A DNA stretch of 52,517 nucleotides from Terriglobia bacterium. GTDB lineage: Bacteria > Acidobacteriota > Terriglobia > UBA7540. Numbering within the stretch: the stretch's first letter is position 1; the number at the start of each line of letters is the position of its first letter. The stretch covers positions 1-52,517 of the forward strand of contig JAIQEZ010000015.1 in the NCBI GenBank assembly GCA_020073545.1. The letters run 5' to 3'. This document shows positions 35,553-43,462 of the stretch, one piece after another. Both the position numbers and the translations under genes were made by a program. The notes under the pieces were generated by a model, which had not been told where the DNA came from, did not search any database, and was given only the letters and a program-made list of their open reading frames with translations.

Positions 35553-36646
35553 TGCCTCTCTGCGTCGGCGGCCGTGGTTCCACGAACCTGTGCCCTTTTC
35601 CCGGGCCCCTCGGCCCCCTTTACAACCAGCACCGTCGCGTCATCATTGTCCTTTGCCAATCGGTGCAACAATTGCCAAGCGGCCCTGGTAGCGGGCGTGT
35701 CTTGGAGATCAGGGAAATCCTCCCACTGCCAGCGGGTCGCCAAGCCATCCGAGTGCATTACCATGACCTGGGCGAAGTCCCAGAGGTGCTCCGTGACTAC
35801 GGGGTTGGGTGCGTTCAACCCGATGATGCCGCGCCGCACAATGAAGTTCGACTTTTGTCCACAGCCAAAAACCCGAGATTCGATATTGCCGACACTGGCA
35901 AGGGTCAGCGTTTGGCGGCCCCAGTCGAAGCGCGCCAACGCCATTACGACGCCGTGAGTCCCTCGGCAGGCACGCTCGACGCCAGGGAAGATAGCGCCCA
36001 GGGGCTGATCCCGGTGGTTTTCCACGTACAGCCGAGCTGCCTGCGCAGCCTGAAAGGCGAAAGGCCCGTGTCCCAATCCACCGATCACCCCCACCAGAGC
36101 GGTCTCACCCCACCTTTCTATGACGAAAGCATCTCCATTTACCTCCATCGCCGGGTGGGGCCGGGTGGCTGCCCCGATGTCCAGCGGGCAAGACCCTACG
36201 CTCGGATCATTCAGGGACCTCCAGCGCTTGCAGACGATACGCGTCCCCCTTCTTCCCTGACGCTCCGAGGCAATATCGAACTCGTCCATGAGCCGATTCA
36301 CCACGCCCAAACCGCAGCCCAGGCTGCCCACGGTGGAAAAGCCGTCGATGATCGCCTGCTCCACATCCTCGATGCCGGGGCCGTTGTCAGCAGACTCGAT
36401 CTGAATTCCGCTGCGATCGCCGTCGCGGAGCGGAGTTAACGTCAATCTGCCTTGGCCCGAGTGTTTGAGCAAGTTGGAAGCGAGTTCGCTCACAACGATC
36501 GCCACTTCTTCCCTTTCCGTCGCGTCAAGCCCCTGGGCTCCGGCCAAGGCCTTTGCCGCCTGTCGCGCCGTGGCGATGTCGCTGCTCTGCGAGACTTCTA
36601 CGGCTTGCGGCGCACTCTTCGGGTCCCCGCTCATCTCCGCTATCAC
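35549..36646 (-). CDS. GHKL (RsbT/RsbW-like) kinase fused to a SpoIIE/RsbX-like phosphatase
   Basis: A 365-residue two-domain regulator. Residues ~15-145 are a GHKL domain: N box VVSELASNLLKHSG, ADNGPGIEDVEQAIIDGFSTVG and GLGVVNRLMDEF, with the nucleotide-binding Asp present. Residues ~160-350 are a PP2C-type domain: NGDAFVIERW, VGVIGGLGHGPFAFQAAQAA, VVMALARFD, MHSDGLATRW and NDDATVLVVK. In family members the second block reads (V/I)DGLGHG; here the metal Asp is Gly (GGT codon, one base from GAT). The start is GTG overlapping the rsbT stop; an ATG four codons on is possible. Role inferred: kinase and phosphatase for RsbS-like partners, with phosphatase activity in doubt. Confidence 0.9.
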   Translation of the reverse strand: MIAEMSGDPKSAPQAVEVSQSSDIATARQAAKALAGAQGLDATEREEVAIVVSELASNLLKHSGQGRLTLTPLRDGDRSGIQIESADNGPGIEDVEQAIIDGFSTVGSLGCGLGVVNRLMDEFDIASERQGRRGTRIVCKRWRSLNDPSVGSCPLDIGAATRPHPAMEVNGDAFVIERWGETALVGVIGGLGHGPFAFQAAQAARLYVENHRDQPLGAIFPGVERACRGTHGVVMALARFDWGRQTLTLASVGNIESRVFGCGQKSNFIVRRGIIGLNAPNPVVTEHLWDFAQVMVMHSDGLATRWQWEDFPDLQDTPATRAAWQLLHRLAKDNDDATVLVVKGAEGPGKRAQVRGTTAADAERQ

Positions 36647-37041
36647 TTCCTCACCGTGAGGGTGGTGCCTTTGCCCAGTTCAGAGTGAATTTCCATTTCA
36701 TCCATCAATCGTTTGGCGCCGGGAAGGCCCAGACCGAGTCCGTGGCTGGTGCCGTGACCTGGCTTCATAGCTAACTCAATGTCAGAGATGCCAAGCCCGT
36801 GGCCCTCAAATCTCAACTCCAAACCCGCGGCCCCGTGCCGGTCGAGGGTAGTCCACCACATGATGCCTGTGCCCGCGTAGAGAGAAATATTGCGTGTCAA
36901 CTCGGAAGCCCCCGTAACAGCGCGGGTAACATCGGTGACGCCAAAGGACAGACGGGTTACCAAATCTCGGACGACCCTGCGCACGACAACGATGTCGTTC
37001 TCGGATTTAATCGGTACATCCCCTTGAGTCGGTTGGCTCAT
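36643..37041 (-). CDS. rsbT: RsbT-like anti-sigma-type GHKL kinase, degenerate
   Basis: A 132-residue relative of RsbT, the switch kinase that phosphorylates RsbS and is held by stressosomes. The layout is canonical: KSENDIVVVRRVVRDL, N box TGASELTRNISLYAG, and SHGLGLGLPGAKRLMDEMEIHSELGKGTT. The usual DxGxGI motif is EGHGLGI here, so the adenine-binding Asp is Gly (GGC codon, one base from GAC). Loss of this Asp normally disables GHKL kinases, so it may bind but not phosphorylate. GGAGG lies 8 nt before the ATG, which overlaps the rsbS stop by 4 nt. Family call firm, activity uncertain. Confidence 0.92.
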   Translation of the reverse strand: MSQPTQGDVPIKSENDIVVVRRVVRDLVTRLSFGVTDVTRAVTGASELTRNISLYAGTGIMWWTTLDRHGAAGLELRFEGHGLGISDIELAMKPGHGTSHGLGLGLPGAKRLMDEMEIHSELGKGTTLTVRK

Positions 37042-37499
37042 GCTCGTCGCCTCCGCGGGGGTGGGGCGCTCAAGAGGTCTAGAGCCCGATCAACGGTGAG
37101 CGCGGTCAGGATACCGCCCAGTGTCAAGGCCAACTGCGTCGCGGCGATGACGACACTCGGGCGCATGCCGGCAATCACCGTTCTTCCGCCCATCAAGCCC
37201 ACCATCCGGCTGGTTTCGGCCACCGTCCGGGCAAAAAAAGAGTCCAGGGTCTCCACGCCGGAAATGTCCAGTACCAGCCCTTTCGGCCGGTATCTTTCCA
37301 TGGCACGCAGCACTTCTTCCTGCCGTGTCTTCACCATCAAGTCGTCGGGGTCAGCAGGCGTAGTCACCATCAACATATCGCGCACCTTGACAACCGAAAT
37401 GCCTGAGTCTGATTTGGGTACCCGCTGAAGAGGTCGCGGCTCCCCCTGGATGAGGGCCGGACTTCCAATCTGGTAAGCCGCTGGCGGTGATTTCGTCAA
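37038..37499 (-). CDS. rsbS: RsbS-like STAS-domain antagonist
   Basis: A 153-residue STAS protein. From about residue 33 it matches RsbS: ISVVKVRDMLMVTT, VLDISGVETLDSFFARTV with the phosphorylatable Ser, LMGGRTVIAGMRPSVVIAATQLAL, and LTVDRALDLL. RsbS is normally ~120 residues; this one has an extra ~30-residue N-terminus, opened by TTG at 37499. No ATG exists upstream of the first strand, so TTG or another rare start is needed. In stressosomes RsbS forms the core with RsbR and binds RsbT. No RsbR gene is seen nearby. Overlaps rsbT by 4 nt. Confidence 0.9.
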   Translation of the reverse strand: MTKSPPAAYQIGSPALIQGEPRPLQRVPKSDSGISVVKVRDMLMVTTPADPDDLMVKTRQEEVLRAMERYRPKGLVLDISGVETLDSFFARTVAETSRMVGLMGGRTVIAGMRPSVVIAATQLALTLGGILTALTVDRALDLLSAPPPRRRRA

Positions 37500-37547
37500 A
37501 TCCGGGTATCCCCGTCGGGCACTTCTGCACCGACTCCTGCGCTATGC

Positions 37548-39140
37548 CTAAGACCCGCCTGCGCTTGGGCGTTTGTTCGTTGCTCCCTGTCGTGGTGTTC
37601 TGTCTGAGTTGCGTACCACTTTGATGTCCCCTGCGCGTTCACCCTTCCCTGGCGTCACGGGGGCAGCCGAAAGAAGCACCTCTATCTTGGCGATTAGATC
37701 CCGTGGATAAAACGGCTTCTCCAAGACTTCTGGGCCGGAGCAGTTAACTCTCAGCCTGAGCAAGACGTTCTCCTGGTAACCCGACATGTACAGGACGGGA
37801 AGATTGGGAATGACTTTTGTGATCGCCGCGACCAATTCCGGGCCGTTCATCTCGGGCATCACGACGTCAGTCACCAGCAGGTCGATTTTGCCCTTGTGCA
37901 TATCGGCCAATTGGAGTGCTTCCTTCCCATCGCCCGCCTCAAGAACGCAGTAGTCATTTTGCGCAAGGCTCTGGCGCAAGAGGGTCCGCAGGCTTTTCTC
38001 GTCTTCGACGAGCAAGACTGTTCGGTGGTTTCCGTTCCCGGAAATCGTTCTCGGCGGTGAGGTTGTCGTGGGTTTTGTGTTCGGAAACCCCGTCCCCGGC
38101 AAGGGCTTTTTGCCTTCCGCTGGCTTTTTCTTGGGTATTCGGGAAGGGTTGTGGTTGGAGGGAGAGCCGGCATTAGCTGTCTTCCTGCGTTTCTGCTCGT
38201 ACATTCGCCTGTCGGCTTGGGCAAGCAGCTCTTCGAGGGAGGTTTCAGTCGAGACCGCGTGCGTTTCCGCCCCCACGCTCAATGACAGGGTGTACGACCG
38301 CTGGTGGGCACGTTGGCATGAATCTAGATGCATGTGAAGCCGGGATATTAAGACGTCAGTGGACACCCCTGGAGGCAGGCTTGCCATAACGATGAACTCG
38401 TCCCCCCCGATTCTCGCCAAGATATCTGACTGACGAAAAGTCCGTCTCATGATCTCGGCCGTGTCCTTGAGGGCCAAGTCCCCCTCTTGGTGCCCAAACC
38501 TGTCGTTGACGCGCTTCATCCCGTCCACATCAATGAATAGCAGCGTGATGGCCCCCCCGAGCCGCTGAGCATTCCTCATCTGTTGCTTGCCCAGAATGAG
38601 GAACCCTCGCCGGTTGTGAAGCCCACAGAGTTCATCCAGTAGCGACGTGGTTTCGAGCTGGGTCTTTAGCCGGTGGCGCTCGATGGCGTAGCACATCGAG
38701 CGCACGAGCGGGGAACGATTGATTTCAGACTTGACGAGGTAGTCTTGCGCGCCAGCCTGCACTGCTTGCACCCCCAAAACGTCGTCGGCCAGACCTGTGC
38801 AGACCACGATAGGTATGTCCGAGGCGCGCTCACGAACGGTGCGCAAGGTTTCGATTCCCTGGGAATCGGGAAGGCTAAGGTCCAGAAGAATCAGGTCGAA
38901 GCGCTCTTCCGCCAGCTTGAGAAGGGCGGAACTCAATCTGTCCACTTCAACCAGGGTTACTCCGGAAGTAAGGCCTTGCTGGAAAGCTTCACGAACCAGA
39001 AGCGCATCCGAGGGGTTGTCCTCGACTAGCAAGATAGCAGGTTGCCGAGGCACGCGGGATTCTCCCGGCGTTGGATGGGGGAAGGGCCCAGATCCGGGGG
39101 TGGGACTGCCAAGGAGAGATTCTTCCGGAATATTGTTCAT
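37548..39140 (-). CDS. REC-GGDEF-REC response regulator, diguanylate cyclase
   Basis: A 530-residue protein with two receivers around a diguanylate cyclase. REC1 (~33-155: ILLVEDNPSDA, phospho-Asp in LILLDLSLP, Lys in YLVKSE). GGDEF (~165-325): DELCGLHNRRGF, LFIDVDGMKRVNDRFGHQEGD, and the intact active site ARIGGDEFIVM with the inhibitory RxxD (RQSD) five residues upstream. A Lys/Pro/Ser-rich linker (~330-375) leads to REC2 (~380-500, VLLVEDEKSLRTLL, LVTDVVMPEMNG). It should make c-di-GMP with product inhibition. The start overlaps the upstream REC stop by 4 nt. Forty-eight nt separate it from rsbS. Confidence 0.95.
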   Translation of the reverse strand: MNNIPEESLLGSPTPGSGPFPHPTPGESRVPRQPAILLVEDNPSDALLVREAFQQGLTSGVTLVEVDRLSSALLKLAEERFDLILLDLSLPDSQGIETLRTVRERASDIPIVVCTGLADDVLGVQAVQAGAQDYLVKSEINRSPLVRSMCYAIERHRLKTQLETTSLLDELCGLHNRRGFLILGKQQMRNAQRLGGAITLLFIDVDGMKRVNDRFGHQEGDLALKDTAEIMRRTFRQSDILARIGGDEFIVMASLPPGVSTDVLISRLHMHLDSCQRAHQRSYTLSLSVGAETHAVSTETSLEELLAQADRRMYEQKRRKTANAGSPSNHNPSRIPKKKPAEGKKPLPGTGFPNTKPTTTSPPRTISGNGNHRTVLLVEDEKSLRTLLRQSLAQNDYCVLEAGDGKEALQLADMHKGKIDLLVTDVVMPEMNGPELVAAITKVIPNLPVLYMSGYQENVLLRLRVNCSGPEVLEKPFYPRDLIAKIEVLLSAAPVTPGKGERAGDIKVVRNSDRTPRQGATNKRPSAGGS

Positions 39141-39658
39141 CCTGGTACCCTGGGCGATGCGCCGCCGGGTGGAGGGGATTCATCGCCACCTGGGCCGATG
39201 CGCATGGAATCCTGCCGAACATGCGTGGCTGACCGAGGCGGAAGGCTGACGACCGGGAGCCCGAAGTCCGGCATGGAAGTGATCGCAATGCTGAGGTTGG
39301 GGAACCCTCCAGGCTTCGTGATGTAACAGTTCGCATGGAGCCCGAACGCCTTCAAAACATCTTCCTCCGCCGCAGAAGTGGTCAGCACTACGACAGGAAT
39401 GAGCTTCAGACTCGCATCGCTCTTGACTCCCGCAAGAAATTCACGCCCGTTTATGCGCGGCAAGCTTAGGTCCAGAAGGATCAGGTCGGGACGCGGCGCC
39501 GTGGCGTAGCGACCCTCCTGCCGCAGGAATCGCAGCGCTTCCGCCCCATCCTCGACGACGGGTGATCTGTTCATTGCATTGGCTCGGGTCAAGACTTCCC
39601 GGGCCATCAAGGCATTGATCGAACTGTCCTCGACCATTAGAATGTCCACGGGTCTCAT
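39137..39658 (-). CDS. Rcp1-like single-domain response regulator
   Basis: A 173-residue receiver of the Rcp1 type that partners phytochrome-like and GAF-PAS histidine kinases. Features: DILMVEDSSINALMAREVL, VVEDGAEALRFLRQEG, phospho-Asp in PDLILLDLSLPRINGREF, VVLTTSAAEEDVLKAF, and Lys in CYITKP. The start at 39658 has AGGAG about 10 nt upstream; the frame is open 18 codons more. The C-terminal ~40 residues are Pro/Gly/Ser-rich and lack a DNA-binding domain, so output is by protein contact. First gene of the six-gene operon; the likely kinase is the last gene. Confidence 0.93.
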   Translation of the reverse strand: MRPVDILMVEDSSINALMAREVLTRANAMNRSPVVEDGAEALRFLRQEGRYATAPRPDLILLDLSLPRINGREFLAGVKSDASLKLIPVVVLTTSAAEEDVLKAFGLHANCYITKPGGFPNLSIAITSMPDFGLPVVSLPPRSATHVRQDSMRIGPGGDESPPPGGASPRVPG

Positions 39659-39993
39659 GCCGTGACTGCTCCTTTTGAAACCCCTTTCGGTGACGCTCAC
39701 GATCGGTCGCAACCGTCCTTGCTGGCGAAGGTCCCTTGGTGATGACCAAGCCAGTCTTAGCTGGCCCTTTGAAACAAGAAACCTCCGAATATGTGTATCG
39801 GCTGAGAATGATCATTCCTTAGGCTTTTTTCCCCGATCGGCCGGAAAAACAAGGAAGAAGTTAGAGTTGGCTTGGCCAGCCGGTATCCTGACCAGGTTCA
39901 ACAGGTTGGCGAAAAAAGCCGCATAGCTGTCAAGGTTATCCCACCGGCAGGAGAAGGGATCGGCTGTTTGGCCACCGGGGGTGCTGCAATTTT
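39659..39993. other. Divergent spacer between the signalling operon and PadR-B
   Basis: Holds the promoter region for the signalling operon (unresolved; a GAATGATCATTC palindrome occurs at 39807-39818) and, from about 39945, the conserved upstream part of the PadR-B promoter shared with cassette A. No gene supported. Confidence 0.45.
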
Positions 39994-40026
39994 CCTGTTG
40001 ATTACTGACAGGAGAGGGCGTAGGGT
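39994..40026 (+). promoter_or_regulatory. PadR-B promoter with overlapping inverted repeat
   Basis: -35 TTGATT (39998-40003), 17 nt, -10 TAGGGT (40021-40026). The box overlaps CCTGTTGATTACTGACAGG (39994-40012), the candidate PadR operator. About 80 nt from here to the start codon are identical to cassette A. Confidence 0.6.
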
Positions 40027-40059
40027 AAAGCCGGTTGTCGATAACTGAGGGGAGTGACG

Positions 40060-40389
40060 ATGAGCAAACCAACCGATCTGGTCCAGGGCACGGTGGACCT
40101 CCTGATCCTCAAGACCATAGCTCTTGAACCCCTGCACGGCTGGGGCATCGCCCAGCGAATCCGGCAGGTGTCCAAGGAAGTGCTCCAGGTGAATCAAGGA
40201 ACGCTGTACCCCGCTCTGCATCGCCTGGAGCAAAGTGGATGGATCAGGGCGAAGTGGGGTGGGTCAGACAACAACCGCCGGGCGAAGTTCTATGCTCTGA
40301 CGCCTGCAGGGCGAAAGTATTTGCAGCAAGAGGAGGCCAACTGGCAGAGGCTCTCCACGGCCATCGGTCTCGTGCTGGAGACATCGTAA
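40060..40389 (+). CDS. PadR-family transcriptional regulator, copy B
   Basis: A 109-residue winged-helix repressor, about 92% identical to copy A (for example Thr for Ala in QGTLYPALHRLEQ, Gln for Leu in EEANWQRL). GGGGAG sits 5 nt before the ATG. It precedes ADOP-B by 176 nt, as in copy A. The DNA-reading helix is unchanged, so both proteins could bind both operators. Confidence 0.95.
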   Translation: MSKPTDLVQGTVDLLILKTIALEPLHGWGIAQRIRQVSKEVLQVNQGTLYPALHRLEQSGWIRAKWGGSDNNRRAKFYALTPAGRKYLQQEEANWQRLSTAIGLVLETS

Positions 40390-40546
40390 ATGAAGCGGTC
40401 AGCGATCAGCAGTCAGCGGGCAGCAAAAACGTGTGCGTTAAAAAAAGCAGCCAACGGTCAGTTTTAGGGCAAATCGGCGCGGCCGGTTTTCTTGCTGGTC
40501 TCTATGGGCTGAAGGTTGCCAGGTGAGTGCAGAAAGCTGAACGCTG

Positions 40547-40561
40547 AAAGCTGAGGGCTGA
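40547..40561 (+). repeat. 15-nt repeat before ADOP-B (copy 3 of 3)
   Basis: AAAGCTGAGGGCTGA, 4 nt before the ADOP-B start codon, within the array GCTGAACGCTGAAAGCTGAG. Identical to copies before ADOP-A and proS. Confidence 0.7.
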
Positions 40562-40565
40562 GACT

Positions 40566-43208
40566 ATGCGTTGGATACACAAATGGCGACTACGGCTCCG
40601 GTCGCTCTTTCAGAAGAGCCGCGTCGAACAAGAGCTAACCGAGGAACTCCGCTTCCACCTGGAAAAACTGATGGAGGAGAACCTCGCCAGGGGGATGACT
40701 CGGGAGGAATCCCGTTACGCCGCCCTTCGCGAGCTGGGCGGCGTCGAACAGATCAAAGAAGAGTGCCGCGACATGCGACGAGTGAACTACATCGAGAGCT
40801 TCCTCCAGGACGTGCGCTACGGCCTGCGCATGCTGGCCAAGAATCCCGGCTTCACGGCGGTTGCCGTGCTCACGCTTGCTCTCGGCATTGGCGGGAATGT
40901 TGCCGTATTCAGCCTGCTCGACGCAGTCTCGTTGCGCCCGCTTCCGTACTCGCACCCAGACCGGCTGTTCATGCTTTTCCCAATTGAGACGAAGTCCCAG
41001 CGCGCCATGGTCTCCTCGTCGTATCCCAATTTTCAGGACTGGTATGAACAGAGCCACGCATTTGATGGAATGGCAGCGTTCCACGAAGAACCTCTCAACC
41101 TGACCGACACGCCAGAACCCGAACGATTGGACGGCTTAAGCAGTACGCCGGGGCTCTTTGCGCTGTTGGGAATTCATCCGTTGTTGGGCCGTGAATTTGG
41201 TCCCGATGACCACCAACACGTCGTCTTGTTGAGCTACGAGTTGTGGCAAAGGCGATTCGGCGGCGATGCTGGGATTATTGGCAAATCCATCCATCTGGAG
41301 GGCAGGACGTGCACGGTGCTGGGGGTCTTGTCTCCGCATTTCCACTTTCCCCCGCACCGGTGGGGACCCGCCCCTGAGGTTTTCGTGCCGGTCATTCCGA
41401 ACCCCGAGCGTGGCCAGAATTACTTACGGGTGATCGGACGCCTTGCCCCAGGCATAACCGAGCAGCAGGCCAGGACGGAGATGAACGGAATCGCCGCCCG
41501 CCTCGCGGGAGCCTATCCCGGTACGGACCGTGATCAGGGAATCGACGTCGAACCTCTTGGCCAATACGTCGTTTCCGATGTTCGCCAGACGGCGTGGGTT
41601 CTGCTCGGGGCCGTGGCTTTCGTGCTGCTCATCGCATGCACCAACGTGGCCAACCTTCTGCTCTCCCAAGGCGCGACGCGGGAGCGGGAGATCGCCATTC
41701 GAACCGCTGTGGGAGCGACACGGTCACGCATTGTGCGGCAGTTGCTCACCGAAAGCCTGCTACTGGCGGGCATGGGGGGTGCCCTGGGTGCCGCTCTGGC
41801 ATATTGGACACTCCCCCTGGTGACATCCGCCGTGCCACAACACACCTCATTCTTCACGCGTGTTCATGATGCCGGCTTCGAGCTCAACTCCACGGTATTC
41901 ATTTTCACGGTACTTCTGTCAGTGCTGTCCTGCGCTCTGGTCGGATTGTTGCCTGCTTGGAGAACCACCAAGCCCGCGCGAAGCTCCGGGGCGAGCCTTC
42001 GCACGGGCCGGATTCGCGGAGCCCTGATCGGGTTCGAAGTTGCGTTGTCCTTCGTCTTGCTAGCAGGAGCCGGGTTGATGATGAAAAGCTTGGTCCGTCT
42101 GCTGGAAGTCGACGTCGGGTTCCGGACGGAACGGTTACTGACCATGGACGTTAACCTGGCGGGCGAGAAGTACTCTTCTGCGGAGAAGCAGGCGGCCTTC
42201 TTTGGACAAGTGCTGCAACGGCTCGAATCTCTGCCGTCCGTGCTCTCGGTGGGCGCGATCGTGAAATTACCGTTGACGCGGACCTCGAGTCGGTACGGCT
42301 TCGAGATTCCGGGGTCCCAACCGAGGCAAGGCTTCGCAGCCTTTCATGCCGTGAGCCCCAATTACTTCCGCACCATGGGAATACCGCTGTTGAGGGGGAG
42401 GGAGCTTCTGACTGGCGACTCCGCACGCTCGCCTTTGGTCGGTATTGTCAACCGGAGCATGGCCCAAAAGTATTGGCCGAGCGAGAATCCGGTTGGTAAG
42501 GCCATAAGAGTTTACCGCGCCTTTGTGGTGTCGACCGCGAAAGGGTCCAGTTACCAGTTCAAACCGGAGGAGCTTGAGATTGTTGGAATTGTGGGCGATG
42601 TCCGGCAACTCGGGCTGGATGCGCCACCCACGCCTGAACTGTTCATGTCGTATACTCAATGGGCGTCGAACGAGATGGCCCTGGTTCTGCGGACTGCCTC
42701 CGAACCCTTTTCTCTGATTCCTAAAGTCAAGAAAGAGATTTGGCGAGTCGACCCCGACCAGCCTGTCACAGATATCAAGACAATGGATGAACTGGTTTCC
42801 ATAGAAGCGGCGGAGAGACGGTTTGTGCTGCAATTGATCGGAGTTTTCGCGTCGATCGCGCTCGTGCTGGCGGCAGTGGAGATCTACGGCGTGGGTTCCT
42901 ATGGGATGCGGCAGCGGACGCATGAAATCGGTATTCGCATGGCCCTCGGTGCCAGAGGACAACAAATTATGTGGATGGTTGCCGGCCAAAACGCCAAGTG
43001 GCTGCTGATCGGAATCATGGCCGGCGTTGCCAGTGCTCGCGCCCTGACACGGCTCCTGGCGGCGTACCTCTATGCGGTTCGACCCACTGACCCGCTGACA
43101 TTTGTGGCTGTCGCGTTGCTGCTGCTCGCTGTGGCACTGCTGGCCGTCTACATCCCCGCGCGGCGAGCGACGAAGGTTGACCCCATGGTGGCGCTGCGGT
43201 ACGAATGA
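40566..43208 (+). CDS. ADOP-family duplicated permease (MacB/FtsX type), copy B
   Basis: An 880-residue paralogue of copy A. The N-terminal region ([40 protein letters not shown]) and the C-terminal [18 protein letters not shown] are near-identical to copy A, while the periplasmic parts differ strongly (copy B has LFMLFPIETKSQRAMVSSSY where A has a different loop). FtsX blocks are seen at VLLIACTNVANLLLSQGATR and [18 protein letters not shown]. No ATPase is encoded nearby. The pattern suggests the same partners but a different extracytoplasmic ligand. Confidence 0.93.
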   Translation: MRWIHKWRLRLRSLFQKSRVEQELTEELRFHLEKLMEENLARGMTREESRYAALRELGGVEQIKEECRDMRRVNYIESFLQDVRYGLRMLAKNPGFTAVAVLTLALGIGGNVAVFSLLDAVSLRPLPYSHPDRLFMLFPIETKSQRAMVSSSYPNFQDWYEQSHAFDGMAAFHEEPLNLTDTPEPERLDGLSSTPGLFALLGIHPLLGREFGPDDHQHVVLLSYELWQRRFGGDAGIIGKSIHLEGRTCTVLGVLSPHFHFPPHRWGPAPEVFVPVIPNPERGQNYLRVIGRLAPGITEQQARTEMNGIAARLAGAYPGTDRDQGIDVEPLGQYVVSDVRQTAWVLLGAVAFVLLIACTNVANLLLSQGATREREIAIRTAVGATRSRIVRQLLTESLLLAGMGGALGAALAYWTLPLVTSAVPQHTSFFTRVHDAGFELNSTVFIFTVLLSVLSCALVGLLPAWRTTKPARSSGASLRTGRIRGALIGFEVALSFVLLAGAGLMMKSLVRLLEVDVGFRTERLLTMDVNLAGEKYSSAEKQAAFFGQVLQRLESLPSVLSVGAIVKLPLTRTSSRYGFEIPGSQPRQGFAAFHAVSPNYFRTMGIPLLRGRELLTGDSARSPLVGIVNRSMAQKYWPSENPVGKAIRVYRAFVVSTAKGSSYQFKPEELEIVGIVGDVRQLGLDAPPTPELFMSYTQWASNEMALVLRTASEPFSLIPKVKKEIWRVDPDQPVTDIKTMDELVSIEAAERRFVLQLIGVFASIALVLAAVEIYGVGSYGMRQRTHEIGIRMALGARGQQIMWMVAGQNAKWLLIGIMAGVASARALTRLLAAYLYAVRPTDPLTFVAVALLLLAVALLAVYIPARRATKVDPMVALRYE

Positions 43209-43254
43209 AATAATCAGGTGATCCGGTGTTCGGGCGATCGATTAAGTAGGGAGC

Positions 43255-43311
43255 GCAGGCATCTTGCCTGCCTGAATTCTGCGATTGAGTGATCGGCCTG
43301 CTTGGGCAGGC
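43255..43311. repeat. GCAGGC/GCCTGC double hairpin (copy 2)
   Basis: GCAGGCATCTTGCCTGC at 43255-43271 and GCCTGCTTGGGCAGGC at 43296-43311, both self-complementary, flanking a short GATTGAGTGATCGG unit. Same family as 28758-28774. It begins 46 nt after the ADOP-B stop. Confidence 0.65.
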
Positions 43312-43462
43312 AGGGTGCTTAGTCTCCATCAGGCAGCACCGCAAGAACCCACCATCCCGGCGCTGAACATGTCGCACAAGCTTGTTGTCCGGCCACACCG
43401 CATCTTCCCCCGCCGCGGACTCAGTGGCGCGGCCGGACCTGTCTACAAGCGCGGAGCGTCGC

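Noticed and set aside
39812-40072. Minus-strand open frame similar to one at 18571-18843
   Set aside because: The likeness is the antisense of the conserved PadR promoter, not a protein family.
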